The notes under the pieces are model-generated. The model was not told where the DNA came from. It did not search any database and worked only from the letters and a program-made list of their open reading frames with translations. Of a stretch of 64,000 nucleotides of DNA, positions 30,970 through 41,075 are shown piece after piece (the first letter of the stretch is position 1; each line of letters starts with the position of its first letter). Source of the stretch: Lithodes maja (taxonomy: Eukaryota; Arthropoda; Malacostraca; Decapoda; Lithodidae); the NCBI GenBank assembly GCA_037953745.1, contig JBAKBP010000684.1, forward strand, positions 2,501 through 66,500, given 5' to 3'. The position numbers and the translations under genes are program-made.

Positions 30970-32090
30970 ACAACAAAGGACCAGTTCTGCAACCTCAATT
31001 ATACCCAAAAAGGCGAAAGAGTGGTGTCCAAGTGGAAATGACCAGCGTGGATGATTCAACACTTCCCTCTCTGCCTGGCAAGCATAAACAACACCCAGCA
31101 CAGCCAAACCACACACACATCAATGATTCCATGGCGTGCATTGGGGAAAAATACCTAGCAACAGCTCCAACGCCTAATTCCCCAAATCAACGAGGTGAAG
31201 ATAACATGCCAGACTTGGGGAAAATGCACACAACTTCAAGCCTAAATATCTACAAATACTCAGCAGTCCCAACCACCAACACAGTTTCACCAGATGCATA
31301 ACTAATAGGCCTAACTGAAATGCAAGCTGCTACCAGTGCGTCTTGCCCCGCAACGGAAAATAAAATCATGAAACCTGTCGTGCCCTTGATGCCCTGGAAC
31401 CCCATACCCAGGACAACTCAGAAAGAGGTAATACTACTCATGCTGACCAACCAAGAAGCAAGCATTCAGCCTGCTGGCTTGTATCCAATTTTTGGATCCT
31501 TATCCAGTAATCCTAGGATAGAAAGGATAGTTACGAATTCTGAAGCTTGTCGTAATACTCAATTTAGGCATCCGATGCCACTCAACTATTACGTTGGAGG
31601 TAGAGGACAGCCGAACTGGCCAGACTATTATGTCGGTTGGGAAATTGATTTATTTGGCAAACTAGAAGTAACTGATAAGTTCAAGACATATTGCGACCCT
31701 TAAATGCCTGTAATTCCTCTTAACGAACTTATTGTTGGAAGAATGAATCATCCCAAAACCCCTCTGGCAGGAGTTGTGCACCAACACAGTACTGGTAATA
31801 AGGACAACCCGAGACTTGCTGAATTATCTCCCTCTTGCTCTACTTTGTTTACGGTCTCCGACGAAGTTAAGCCAGTGTGTGATAGTTCTCTAGTTCCCAC
31901 TAAGAAAACTAACCTTCCTCCTACTCCTGGAAAGATGTTGGTCATTCCTTCAGTAGGGGAACCTTTAGATATATTCCCCAGGTACAGCGTGAGTGAGTGT
32001 AGAAGGACCAGCCGTAAGCTGAGAAGGAGAAGTGATATTGCCAAGCGGTTATTGCGTTTGTTTGGGCAAAAACCTAACCCTGAAGTGTGA
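30963..32090 (+). pseudogene. Long unidentified frame with only two internal stops
   Basis: Starting inside the end of the gag frame, in another phase, one frame stays open from about 30930 to TGA 32088-32090. It is broken only by TAA at 31299-31301 and TAA at 31701-31703. Random sequence of this length would hold many more stops, so it was probably coding. I recognise no protease, RT or other motif. Features are a proline/threonine/asparagine-rich first third, a tyrosine- and tryptophan-containing middle (LNYYVGG, NWPDYYVGW) and a basic C-terminus (RRTSRKLRRRSDIAKRLLRL). It may be the downstream ORF of the element that supplied the gag, or an accessory ORF. Confidence 0.5.
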
Positions 32091-32911
32091 GAAGGACCTA
32101 AGTGTCGTAAATCCTGATCCTCAAGAGTGACGTTATACCAGTGTAGCTCCGGACGCTAGCCACCCTCCACACAACGTTAACCCAGTGCTAACATTCGTTC
32201 TCCCAGTGCTCTTCTCTACCAAGCTCCTTTAACCCCTTCTGTACCGGCGACATATTTTTACTTTATCCTAGCTACTATTAGACGATTATATTCAGTTTCC
32301 AAAGGGTATCCAGCAACTAACAGGCTTCGAACTATCTCACCTAACCCATTTTGTTCCCACACATCCTTCCTAAACTGCACAAAATCGCCTAAATATATTC
32401 ATATTCCGTTTATTTGCACAAGAATATCGCATAAGTAAAGCTAGAACAACAAAGGTCAAGAACAACAATAATAGATGCACGAACGAGGCTCCACTACTTC
32501 TGACTCGTAAGACTGGATTATTCTATGCAATATCTAAGTGAGTATGGTGGACTGCTTTCTAACTGAAAGATTACACTTGTCCTGTATTTATTTCAGAGAT
32601 AAGAATAGCACTCCTTTCAATCGAGGATTTACACTTGTGCTTAGAAAGGTTATGTAGTACTTATATAGGTGAACTTTTGGTTGTCACCTGCGTAGAGTTG
32701 TTCTGGATTTGGAAGCTAATCGTAATTATTTTTCTGATGTTAATTCACTATGGTGCTTACGCATAAGATAACTTGAATTTATTTGTTATTTTCTTTAACA
32801 GAATTATTATCAGTACTTCCCTGATTTATTTGGGTTTCACTAGTACTCCCTTTCTCTCGCTTTTTGCATACATGCGTATTATCCGATGTTTCCAGAATAC
32901 TTCTTATTATA
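32091..32911. other. Unidentified stretch
   Basis: No supported ORF or repeat. It may be the 3' part of the element whose frames end at 32090. Confidence 0.4.
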
Positions 32912-32915
32912 CTGT

Positions 32916-34620
32916 TGTGACGCCTCCCGGCGTTAGCAGAATGGTTGCATGGGGCATTGCAGCTCGCTAGCGCTCGCCAGGATGGGGGGATAGGCTACAG
33001 TTGTCCTAGAATGATCTGCTTTATTTCATTAGTGTCGTGTTGCCACAGACAGTCTAGAAATGGTCTTTGTTTTGGTCTCTGACCGTGCCTTATATTTTAT
33101 ATTCGCTATAATATAAATGTTGCTTGTGTGGGAGGCGAGCGAGAGAGTGTGAGGGGGTACACCCGGCAGCGAGGTGAGCTATGACGCGGCTCGCTTGGGC
33201 GCTGACGGCGTTGGCGGCCGGGTGGTCAACTAGTCCCTTCCCGTCGCTGCCTCGTGTTCTTTACCAGCTCAGAGCTTGCCTGACACGCGTATCGCCTACA
33301 TCCATTGCAATTCTGTCCCCCATACTCGCTACTTTGCATACTATCTCTCTCTCTCGACTTCTCCTTTCTCATTCTCTAATCTTTATTAAACTCAACATCC
33401 CTTCTGGTTTCAGCATAGACGTTCACCGTCGACCAGTCGTATTGTACGCGAAGCTCTCAGATATTTCCATGTATTAGGTTAAGGAGGTATTGTGCTTTAT
33501 TGAGGTTTAGAGAGACGGACTTTTCCGTATGTGTCCTCTCTCGGGAAGGTTGTAGACCGGTATATGTCTCCCTTGCAAGGTGTTGAGTGATTCTTCTTGG
33601 TTATCTAAAGCTAGACTAGGGGTAAGGTTACTGTGTCGTTGTCTCCGATGTGTGCAGTGTTAGCTAAGCTCTGCACGACATCGACAGGTACTGTGGGAGC
33701 CTAAGTTGTCTTCGGGTTGGTTTACTTTGCGAGCACAGCGCTGTGGTGTGAGAGGGCCATAGCCTATCCCTCACAACATAGTGCTGCCTCTTTGTGTTGA
33801 CTTCTGAGGGATCGCCAGGTTAGAGCTAGGTACTAGAGACCTAGATTTATCAAGAGAGCATCCCCGTCATATAACGTAATCTTCATTATACCACCCTTGG
33901 ACAACGTTAGGCTACGAGCCGCATGCTCGCCCATTGTTGCCCTGCCTTGATACCCCAGCTAGACTTTATTAACTGAGCAGACACTGGATAGAGATAAGCC
34001 CCATTATTATATGTATGCAGCATTATTATTCACTGCACTTTTGAGCCGAGGTTGTTGTTGAGTTGCACAACCCGAGTAGGCTGTTGCGTTGTGTCACAAA
34101 GCATTTCTTTAGTTGTCGAGCATTACTACCTTTGCGCAGTCTTTATTATTCGCCTGCCTATTATTACTATATGTCCTAGCATTTATTGTGACCCGTATTC
34201 TGCATTATAATTGTTCAAGATTCTTTATGAACATCTTCCCAGCATCAGACTTATTTCAGAAGTTTCCAGTTGATGTTGCAGGACTAGCATTGCACTTTCT
34301 TTAATACAGGAGTGCCAGTTATTTGAGTATCTACCGTAACGTTAATTAATCACGTTAACTATCTTTTCTTTGTGTAACATAATCGAGTAATCTTTTACTG
34401 TTTGAGAATAGGCTGTTTCATTGAGCGTCAGCCTAGTGTGTGTGCACCAGTTACCGAGTCATAGGATACCTCGTTGTCTAGGCACGACTCAGGGCGGTAA
34501 TGGTGTTTTGTTTTCCAGTGTTTAAGGCAGGGGTTGGATCTAGTGTTACCATTGTTGCTTTTGCCATTATCTAGTCCAATGTTGAAGAGCCCTGTGTCTT
34601 TGAGAACCTGGATCGTAACA
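32916..34620 (+). mobile_element. Solo LTR (family F) of the Gmr1-like group
   Basis: A 1705-bp sequence from TGTGACGCC to ATCGTAACA with a perfect 4-bp target duplication CTGT (32912-32915, 34621-34624). Its termini match those of the other Gmr1-like LTRs. Internally it shares GGCTACGAGCCG (about 33911) and TACCCCAGCTAGACTTTATT (about 33951) with the 19-kb and E LTRs. No internal region remains, as after LTR-LTR recombination. Confidence 0.87.
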
Positions 34621-34624
34621 CTGT

Positions 34625-35059
34625 ACACCCGGTAGATATATTTTTACTACTTTCCACTGTCAATCTTTTTATACTCTTTCTCTGATAAGGCACTAAGTAT
34701 ATATTCTTTCCACAGTTAGATCTTCTATAACTTTTAACGGTATAATTACTTCACTTTAGATGTGTAGAATAAGTAATCCAATTAGTGTAGGATAAGTAAT
34801 CCAGTCGTCGGTAGAGGTGTTGGCCGTGGGGGGTTGTCCTGTCGTGACTGGGTTAGCACAGTTTAAATCGAGCTCTTGAATTGGGACCTTGAATACTATC
34901 TACCTCGCCATGGCAAAGGTAAAAATAGAATCGAGTTAATGCAGGAGTAAACTCACTGACTACTCTGGTCTTTGAAAGAACTTTGCTGCAGAATTGTAGG
35001 TTTGTTAAAGTTACAGTCCTTCCACCCATGGATCAGAAGGAACAGTACTTACAAACAAG
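34625..35059. other. Unidentified stretch with a short degenerate repeat
   Basis: No gene. A ~30-bp unit containing CCATGG and ending in an AAGGAACAG-like block begins near 35018. It recurs around 35580 and 35640 beyond the MITE at 35064-35544. Confidence 0.4.
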
Positions 35060-35063
35060 TTAA

Positions 35064-35544
35064 CCCTCAACTGTCGGTGCGCAACTTATGTCGTGTGAAA
35101 TAAATTTGGACTATGTGGCGGTTCACAACTTATGTCGTGCGCCATTTTCAGCACGTAATGTTGCTGAGAGAGAGAGCTGAGCGGTGTGAGGAGCGTAGCA
35201 ACTGTATGACCGACACCCACCACCGCGGTGGACCAACTGAACTGTATTCTAACTTCCTCCCCCTCTCCTGACTCGCTACACAGGGAATTATGTAGGGAAA
35301 TTACCTAATTACAGGGTTTTTGCACTCGTGTTGCACGATCGTTGCAAGAGAACCAGTGGTCGTACAAGGATGGTTCGGATGTCATTGGAAAGCTCTGTTT
35401 ACGCCCTTTCAGGGATAGATACTTGTTTTACACTCTGGGTCTTATTTAGGCATGAAAATTATCACGTAAACAACCCTATTTAGGGTAAAAAAAAAACCAT
35501 TGGGCGCTACGGTCAAATAGACCACCTAGCCCGCTAAAAGAGGG
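35064..35544. mobile_element. TTAA MITE, family G
   Basis: A 481-bp element between TTAA copies (35060-35063, 35545-35548). Its ends are CCCTCAACTGTCGG and AAAAGAGGG, so the terminal inverted repeat is short (CCCTC). No ORF. The TTAA target and C-rich ends point to piggyBac-like mobilisation. Confidence 0.72.
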
Positions 35545-35548
35545 TTAA

Positions 35549-36432
35549 ACACATTGACTACAGTATCACAATTGTTTTTCTGACCATGGATCACAAGAAC
35601 AATTCTTACTACTGCGCCCTCAATCTTCCAACTGTCCTTCCGCCCATGGCTCACAAGGAACAGCCTTTCAATTGAGTATCGATCTTAGAATTTCCTGCTG
35701 AGGTCACCTCTTTTCTCAGCGTCTTGGCGGTGGTGTGGCTGCGCATCAGAAGGGCGCCTAGGGGTAAGGTGTTGTATGGCGGTTGTGTCCGTGTGGCCTG
35801 GAGGTGGGGTGATATCTGGCAACTGTATATATCGGCTTCCCTGGACATGGCGGCGATGCAGCTGCGCTCTAGAGTGGCGTGGGGATGTCCGGTGTTTATG
35901 GTGCCTTTTCTTGGTTGATTTCTCTTCGCTTTTCTTTTTCTGCTGGACTTTGGGATTGGTTATGGTGATGAATAAGTTTTCCCTGGTGTTGGAGGACGTG
36001 TCATCTAGATGGCAGTAACTCGTGTTGGGTTGGGGGTTGTTCCCTTGTAGCTCTCGGGTGGGGCTATTTATTATCTTCATAAATGCAATGTGGAAGAAGA
36101 GGTAATTTATATTTGGCCTTCTGGTATGTTCTGGGGCTGCTTATGTGGTTTGCAGGCTGGAGGTAGATGGAGTGGACAGTGGATGCAAGTTTGTAGGTTT
36201 GGGATGTTGCAGGAGAAGTGTAATCGGCGAGAAACTGATCACATGTTCTCTGTCTTGCGGGAGTATATAATTGCTTGCCCTTGAGTCGTTTTCTTTGATG
36301 TGGTGGAGATGGTGGTGGTATAAGGTGGAGATCTCGGTATGTTGGCTGTGGCGGTAGGTGTGGCAACAGTGTTGGTGGGGATGGTGGAGGTAGAGTTGGT
36401 GATCTCGGTATGCTGGCTGTGGCGGTGTAGAG
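35549..36432. other. Unidentified low-complexity region
   Basis: Two overlapping minus-strand frames (36064-36438 and 35685-36080) are open but rich in proline, histidine and basic residues from GGTGG-type repeats. I do not accept them as genes. A near-repeat starting GATCTCGGTATG occurs at about 36331 and again at about 36402. Confidence 0.45.
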
Positions 36433-36643
36433 GTACAAAGGAAATCAAGCAACAACAGGTCTAGTGACCCTTCTAGGCTGCTTGTCCTCCAAAACACTGA
36501 GGATCAAGTGTCCAAACAGTGGTTTAGAGTGGGTAAGGGAACATTGGAAAGGGAACTACTGCCCTAGAACTAATGTCTGTGGCAGGATTAGGAAGTTAGT
36601 AGGGGACAGATGGGTTAGTAACTGAGGGGGGGATAAAATAAAG

Positions 36644-38413
36644 TTATTCATTTACAAAAGCAGTCAGTCGCGGGTTTGATGCGAGATATTTGTCTAAGCG
36701 GAGTTTAAATGAATCAACGGTGCTGCAGTCTATAACGTCTCGGGGAAGCCCATTCCACAAGTTGACAACTCGATTGAAGAAGAAATTCTTAGATTCGTGT
36801 GAGTTAAAAGATTTACCAATAATTTTGCAACCGTTTCCCCGCGTGTAATTAGATTGGTCGATAGTGAAGTACTTACTACAGTTCATATTGTCGATGCCTT
36901 TGATGATTTTGAACACTTGAATTAAGTCACCTCTTAATCTGCGCTGGGTTAAAGGAAATAGATTTAATTCTCTAAGACGCTCTTCGTATGGTGTGTTCTT
37001 TAGGCTAGGTATCAGTTTGGTAACTCTACGTTGAACTCGTTCTAGCTTGTCTATATCTTTTTGGTAATAAGGGCACCAGGATTGAACGCAGTATTCCAGA
37101 AGAGGGCGGACTAAGGAATTGTAAAGGGTTAGGATAACTTCTTTGGATTTATGCTCAAATGACCTGCCTATAAAGCCAATTATTTTGTTTGCCTTCTTAA
37201 CAACTTCTGAACATTGTTGACGCGGTTTTAGGTTACTCGATATTGTTACTCCCAGATCGGTTTCTTTGTTTACATTCTTAAGCTGAGTGCCATTCATCGA
37301 ATAGTTTGCTTTCTCATTTAGGTATCCGATATGTAGTACTTTACATTTATCCGCATTGAAACTCATTTGCCAAATTTCGGCCCAACATGACAATTTATCT
37401 AGATTGTGTTGCATATCGTCAACTTGTTCTTTTGAGAGTACGCTATTTGCAATTTTTGTATCGTCAGCAAATTTTGAGATTGTACAGGTGAGACCCTCAT
37501 CTATGTCGTTGATGTAAATTAGAAAGAGAATTGGTCCTAGTACCGATCCCTGGGGTACCCCGCTACTTACATTGGTCCATTTAGATGCCTTACCGTTTAT
37601 GACTACTCTTTGCTTTCTGTCGCTGAGCCAATTTTCTATCCATTTCAACACACCGTCTTGTATTCCATGCGCTTTTAGTTTTAGCAGTAAACGTTTGTGG
37701 GGAACTTTGTCAAAGGCCTTTTGAAAATCAAGGTATATAATATCTACAGCTTTACTCTCATCGTAGAGGTTGAAGATATCGTGGAAGAAGTCTATGAGGT
37801 TTGTTAAACAGGAACGTTTTTTACGAAAGCCGTGTTAAGTATCTTTAAGTAAGTTATTTGCCTCTAAGTGATTTACGAGTCTGTCTCTTATGACCGTTTC
37901 TAGCATTTTACATACAATTGAGGTTAAGCTAATTGGACGATAGTTACAGGGTAGGGATTTGCTGCCTTTTTTGAATATCGGTGTTACGTTGGCTAGCTTC
38001 CACTGATCAGGCATAGTCCCAGACTGCAAGGATTCATTGAATAGCAATGTCAGTGGTTTGGAGAGCTCATCCTTAGCTTCCTTTAGAACTCTAGGTGAGA
38101 TTGTATCAGGTCCAGGCGTTTTATTTACCTTGAGTTTATCTAAACAATTCAATACTTCTCTCTCTGTAACGGTGATATTGCTTAGAACATCTGAATTATC
38201 AATCTGAATCGGCGATGGTGTAGGGATATCACTGAGGTCTTCGGTTGTAAAAACTGATGCAAAGAAGGTATTGAGGGCATTACTCATTTGTACTTCGTCT
38301 TTGGTGTATTCTCCATTTTCATCGACTAACGGTCCAACAGTTGAAGTAACTACTTTTTTTCTTTCTGATATAACTATAGAATTCTTTCGGGTTTGTTTTA
38401 CTTTGATTCGCAA
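36644..38413 (-). pseudogene. LINE2b reverse transcriptase with a single nonsense codon
   Basis: The minus strand reads the endonuclease-RT linker and RT without frameshift from 38413 to the natural stop at 36644, except for one in-frame TAA at 37835-37837. The corresponding LINE2a codon is CAA (Gln), just before HGFRKKRSC, so a C-to-T change made the stop. All RT motifs follow, including SGVPQGSVLGP and intact FADDTKIA. Confidence 0.88.
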
Positions 38414-38537
38414 TATGTAACTCTAAGGTCTTTTTACTTTGCTTAATTAACTTTTTGGCTTTCCGTCGTAGCTCTACAAATTTCAGCCGTTCTTCGTCAT
38501 TTTGTGAGGATTTTAATCTATCATTAGCAAATTTTTT

Positions 38538-38720
38538 AGCAAGCAGACTCTCTATCTATCTATCTATCTATATGCTCAGGCCCAATCCCCATTTTGGGGG
38601 TAGCCGACTCAAGACAGAGCAAGAACAGGGAAAACACAAAAACAACATAAAACAAAAAAAATAAACACAGATAAAAAACACAAACTCTCACACATCCAGG
38701 TCACCCAGGAGCAAGCAGAC
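38538..38720 (-). mobile_element. Short retroposed insertion (SINE-like) with 11-bp target duplication
   Basis: About 161 bp inserted between two copies of AGCAAGCAGAC (38538-38548, 38710-38720). LINE2a at about 28936 has a single copy and no insertion. The plus strand starts with a TCTA microsatellite, which would be the 3' tail if the insert is on the minus strand. It contains CCCCATTTTGGGGG, a short hairpin. I see no clear pol III boxes. Confidence 0.75.
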
Positions 38721-38835
38721 AGTCTGAAATATCTTTATTCCACCATTTGGGCTTATCATTATGGCCTGGACGCCGTATTTTCGATGGTATGCAGTCTTGC
38801 ACTGCCTTAAACTAAACTAACCTAACCTATGCAAA

Positions 38836-39445
38836 ATGGGGCAATTAAGTTCCTCTTACAAATGTAAGGCGGGTTGTTTTGGGGGCCATCTCCGATTCTC
38901 CAGTAATCATCACCAATACTGTCACCATCATCACTACTACTATCCCCATCATCGCTACCAAAATCACCACTACTATCATAACTACAATCAGTTGTCTGGG
39001 ACTACTGACAGCAAACCCTTTCTGTATCCTCCTACTATCTCTATCCTCAGTTTAAAGCCAAAGGTAGATGTTGCATCTATTATACGCAACAATCTTGCTT
39101 TCTCTCGTGTTTCCAACTTAGATTCTTCTGAATTATCAACTCTCTGGCTAAAACTTTCTTGTCACTCTCAAACTAAATATTTCTGCGCTGTTTATCTCTC
39201 CCCTAATTCTACTGACTATCCATAATTCTTTAACTATCTAACTTCTAAAGTGGAACACATTCTATCCATCTCTCCTTTCTCAGAAATCTCCATTGTAGGA
39301 TATTTCAATGTTCACCACCACCAATGGCTCTCTTCTGTTTCCACTGACCAACTGGTGAACAAGCCTACATCTTTTCTATCTTAAACGACCAAGAGCAGTT
39401 AGTCCAGCAACCCACCCGTATCCCGGATCACTTCGGAGATCGGCC
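38836..39445 (+). pseudogene. LINE endonuclease relic of a different clade
   Basis: Coding similarity from about 39048 reads SLKPKVDVASIIRNNLAF, YFCAVYLSPNSTDY, SIVGYFNVHHHQWLSS (GDFN-type motif) and QQPTRIPDHFGDRP. This pattern is common in RTE/jockey-like endonucleases and differs from LINE1 and LINE2. Stops and a frameshift near 39220-39400 break it. Upstream 38900-38990 is an ATC/ACT-rich low-complexity run. Confidence 0.65.
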
Positions 39446-39499
39446 CTGTAGGAATAGGTTTTTACACCATACCCGAAAGAGGATTTATGGAGCTCCGAT

Positions 39500-41075
39500 C
39501 TTACTTTCAACCATCTTAACTAAAATGCCCCAGAACGAGAAGCCCACCACAGAAGCCACGAACGAACACCACACAGAAACACCCAAAGGAAAGGTCCACA
39601 GAACGAAAGGACCAGCTGACCGAGCCAGCCAATTCAGACAGGCCCAAGCCCGCAGGGCTAAGCAGCTCCAGGCCGCACCTAGATACCCCTTCTAAACTGA
39701 CCATTTTTCCACACCTCACGTACACTACTCCCTCGTGTCCTACACTCCTAACTACAAAGATGATGAACAGGAATATACATTCATATTCAAAACACCCATG
39801 CCCTGTCCCGACGTTGAGCCAATGCCAACACATCAGACAGCCATAATTATATCTATGTATGTTCTTACATCCGAGAAGTAGATGTTATATATCTTAGAAG
39901 TTAAAACACCCACGCCTGTCCCTAGACCTCGTATATCATTTCCCATGACGAGTATAGATATATGTAACCCGTGCTCAGTCGCCCCCTTGCATTGTTCCTC
40001 TAGTAACTAAGTGTCTCTATAATATTAACTGCCACCAGTATTGATATGACATAGCGGCACTGTCCTTGTGTCGTATTGTGCCAAGTACAGATCAACCAGG
40101 TTTCATCACCTTATTAGGACGACGACTATAATGTCATCGTTCATCGATGTATGCAATCCTTAGTTTAAGTATTAATATTATCATTCCCTAACATCTTTTC
40201 TTGCCAGACTAAGCTTTCTGAAGACCCATCGCCCCATAAATCTATGTATTCAATCCTTAGGTTAAGTATCTTTATCCGCCATTGTGTTCACCTTTTTCCA
40301 TTTACTTTTCCACAATTGTCATACGTCTTCAGCTTACCTCCTTCGTATCCACAGTCCACACTACGCCATATTACTTCTTGTCCTACACCCCATACCCGCC
40401 CGATTCTACCTATACGATGATGAACATGAATATACATTCATATTAAAAACACCCATGCCCTGTTCCTACGTTGAGCCAATGCCAGCACATGAGACAGCCA
40501 TAATTATATCTATGTATGTTCTTACATTCGAGAAGTAGATGTTATATACCTTAGAAGTTAATACACCCATGCTGTAACGTAATCCTTACCCCAACCAGAG
40601 ATTGTATAGATAACCTTTGTTACCAGTATCTATCATAGTACCTCGAAACAATAACGTAGTACCCCTACGAACTGCCGCTTTCCTTGGGTCTATATTTCAT
40701 AGAAAACGCAGTTCCCAGGGACACATAGACGTACACAAAAAGCGTGTCAAATAATAGGTCCATAACCCCTCGTATGTACGAGAAATAATACACCATGTCT
40801 TTCCTTACTTTATCCACAAGTCTAGCACACACCTACAGTTCACCTCCTTCTCCCCCCCCAGCCCCACAGTCTACATAATTCTATCTTTTCCAGACTCATA
40901 TACCACCCCGTATTTGCATCCCCCGGTAGCATTTGACTAACGTACTTTCACTGTCTTTTCAAACTCCAATATCAATTGTAGCCTAATGCCACCCCCACGC
41001 CCAGGGACCTTAGGGGCAAATTTCCCTGTAGCCCCTGAACTTCTCCCCCTCTCATTAAGACACCCGCGCTTCTCG
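39500..41075 (+). repeat. Dispersed repeat C, copy 2, uninterrupted
   Basis: An inverted paralogue of 589-766 plus 9385-10260. It carries the small ORF at 39525-39695 and a direct duplication of about 145 bp at 39757-39893 and 40417-40538. Each duplicate reads a similar peptide (DDEQEYTFIFKTPMPC and DDEHEYTFILKTPMPC) to a stop after SEK or FEK. The point matching the gypsy insertion (CCCCACAGTCTACATAATTC, about 40861) is intact, with one CAGTC. Confidence 0.75.
39525..39695 (+). CDS. Small basic conserved ORF in repeat C, copy 2
   Basis: A 56-codon frame starting MPQNEKPTTEAT and sharing HRTKGP and ARRAKQLQ with the copy at 10033-10215. The two differ by a 12-bp in-frame gap and about a dozen substitutions yet keep the same start and stop. 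The C-terminal half is strongly basic. Function unknown; no membrane segment or signal peptide is visible. Confidence 0.5.
   Translation: MPQNEKPTTEATNEHHTETPKGKVHRTKGPADRASQFRQAQARRAKQLQAAPRYPF

Larger units (their letters stand above)
36433..38805 (-). mobile_element. LINE2b: second copy of LINE2, 5'-truncated
   Basis: Closely similar to LINE2a along its whole length and in the same orientation. It ends in the same ACAAAGG-type tail at 36433 and is truncated in the endonuclease region at about 38805. It is uninterrupted at the site where LINE2a carries the LTR element (near 38128), so it provides that empty site. A ~161-bp insertion sits at 38549-38709. Confidence 0.9.

Noticed and set aside
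35685..36438. Two overlapping minus-strand frames as a proline-rich protein
   Set aside because: Composition is explained by GGTGG-type repeats; no motif, no clear start context, and the frames do not join.
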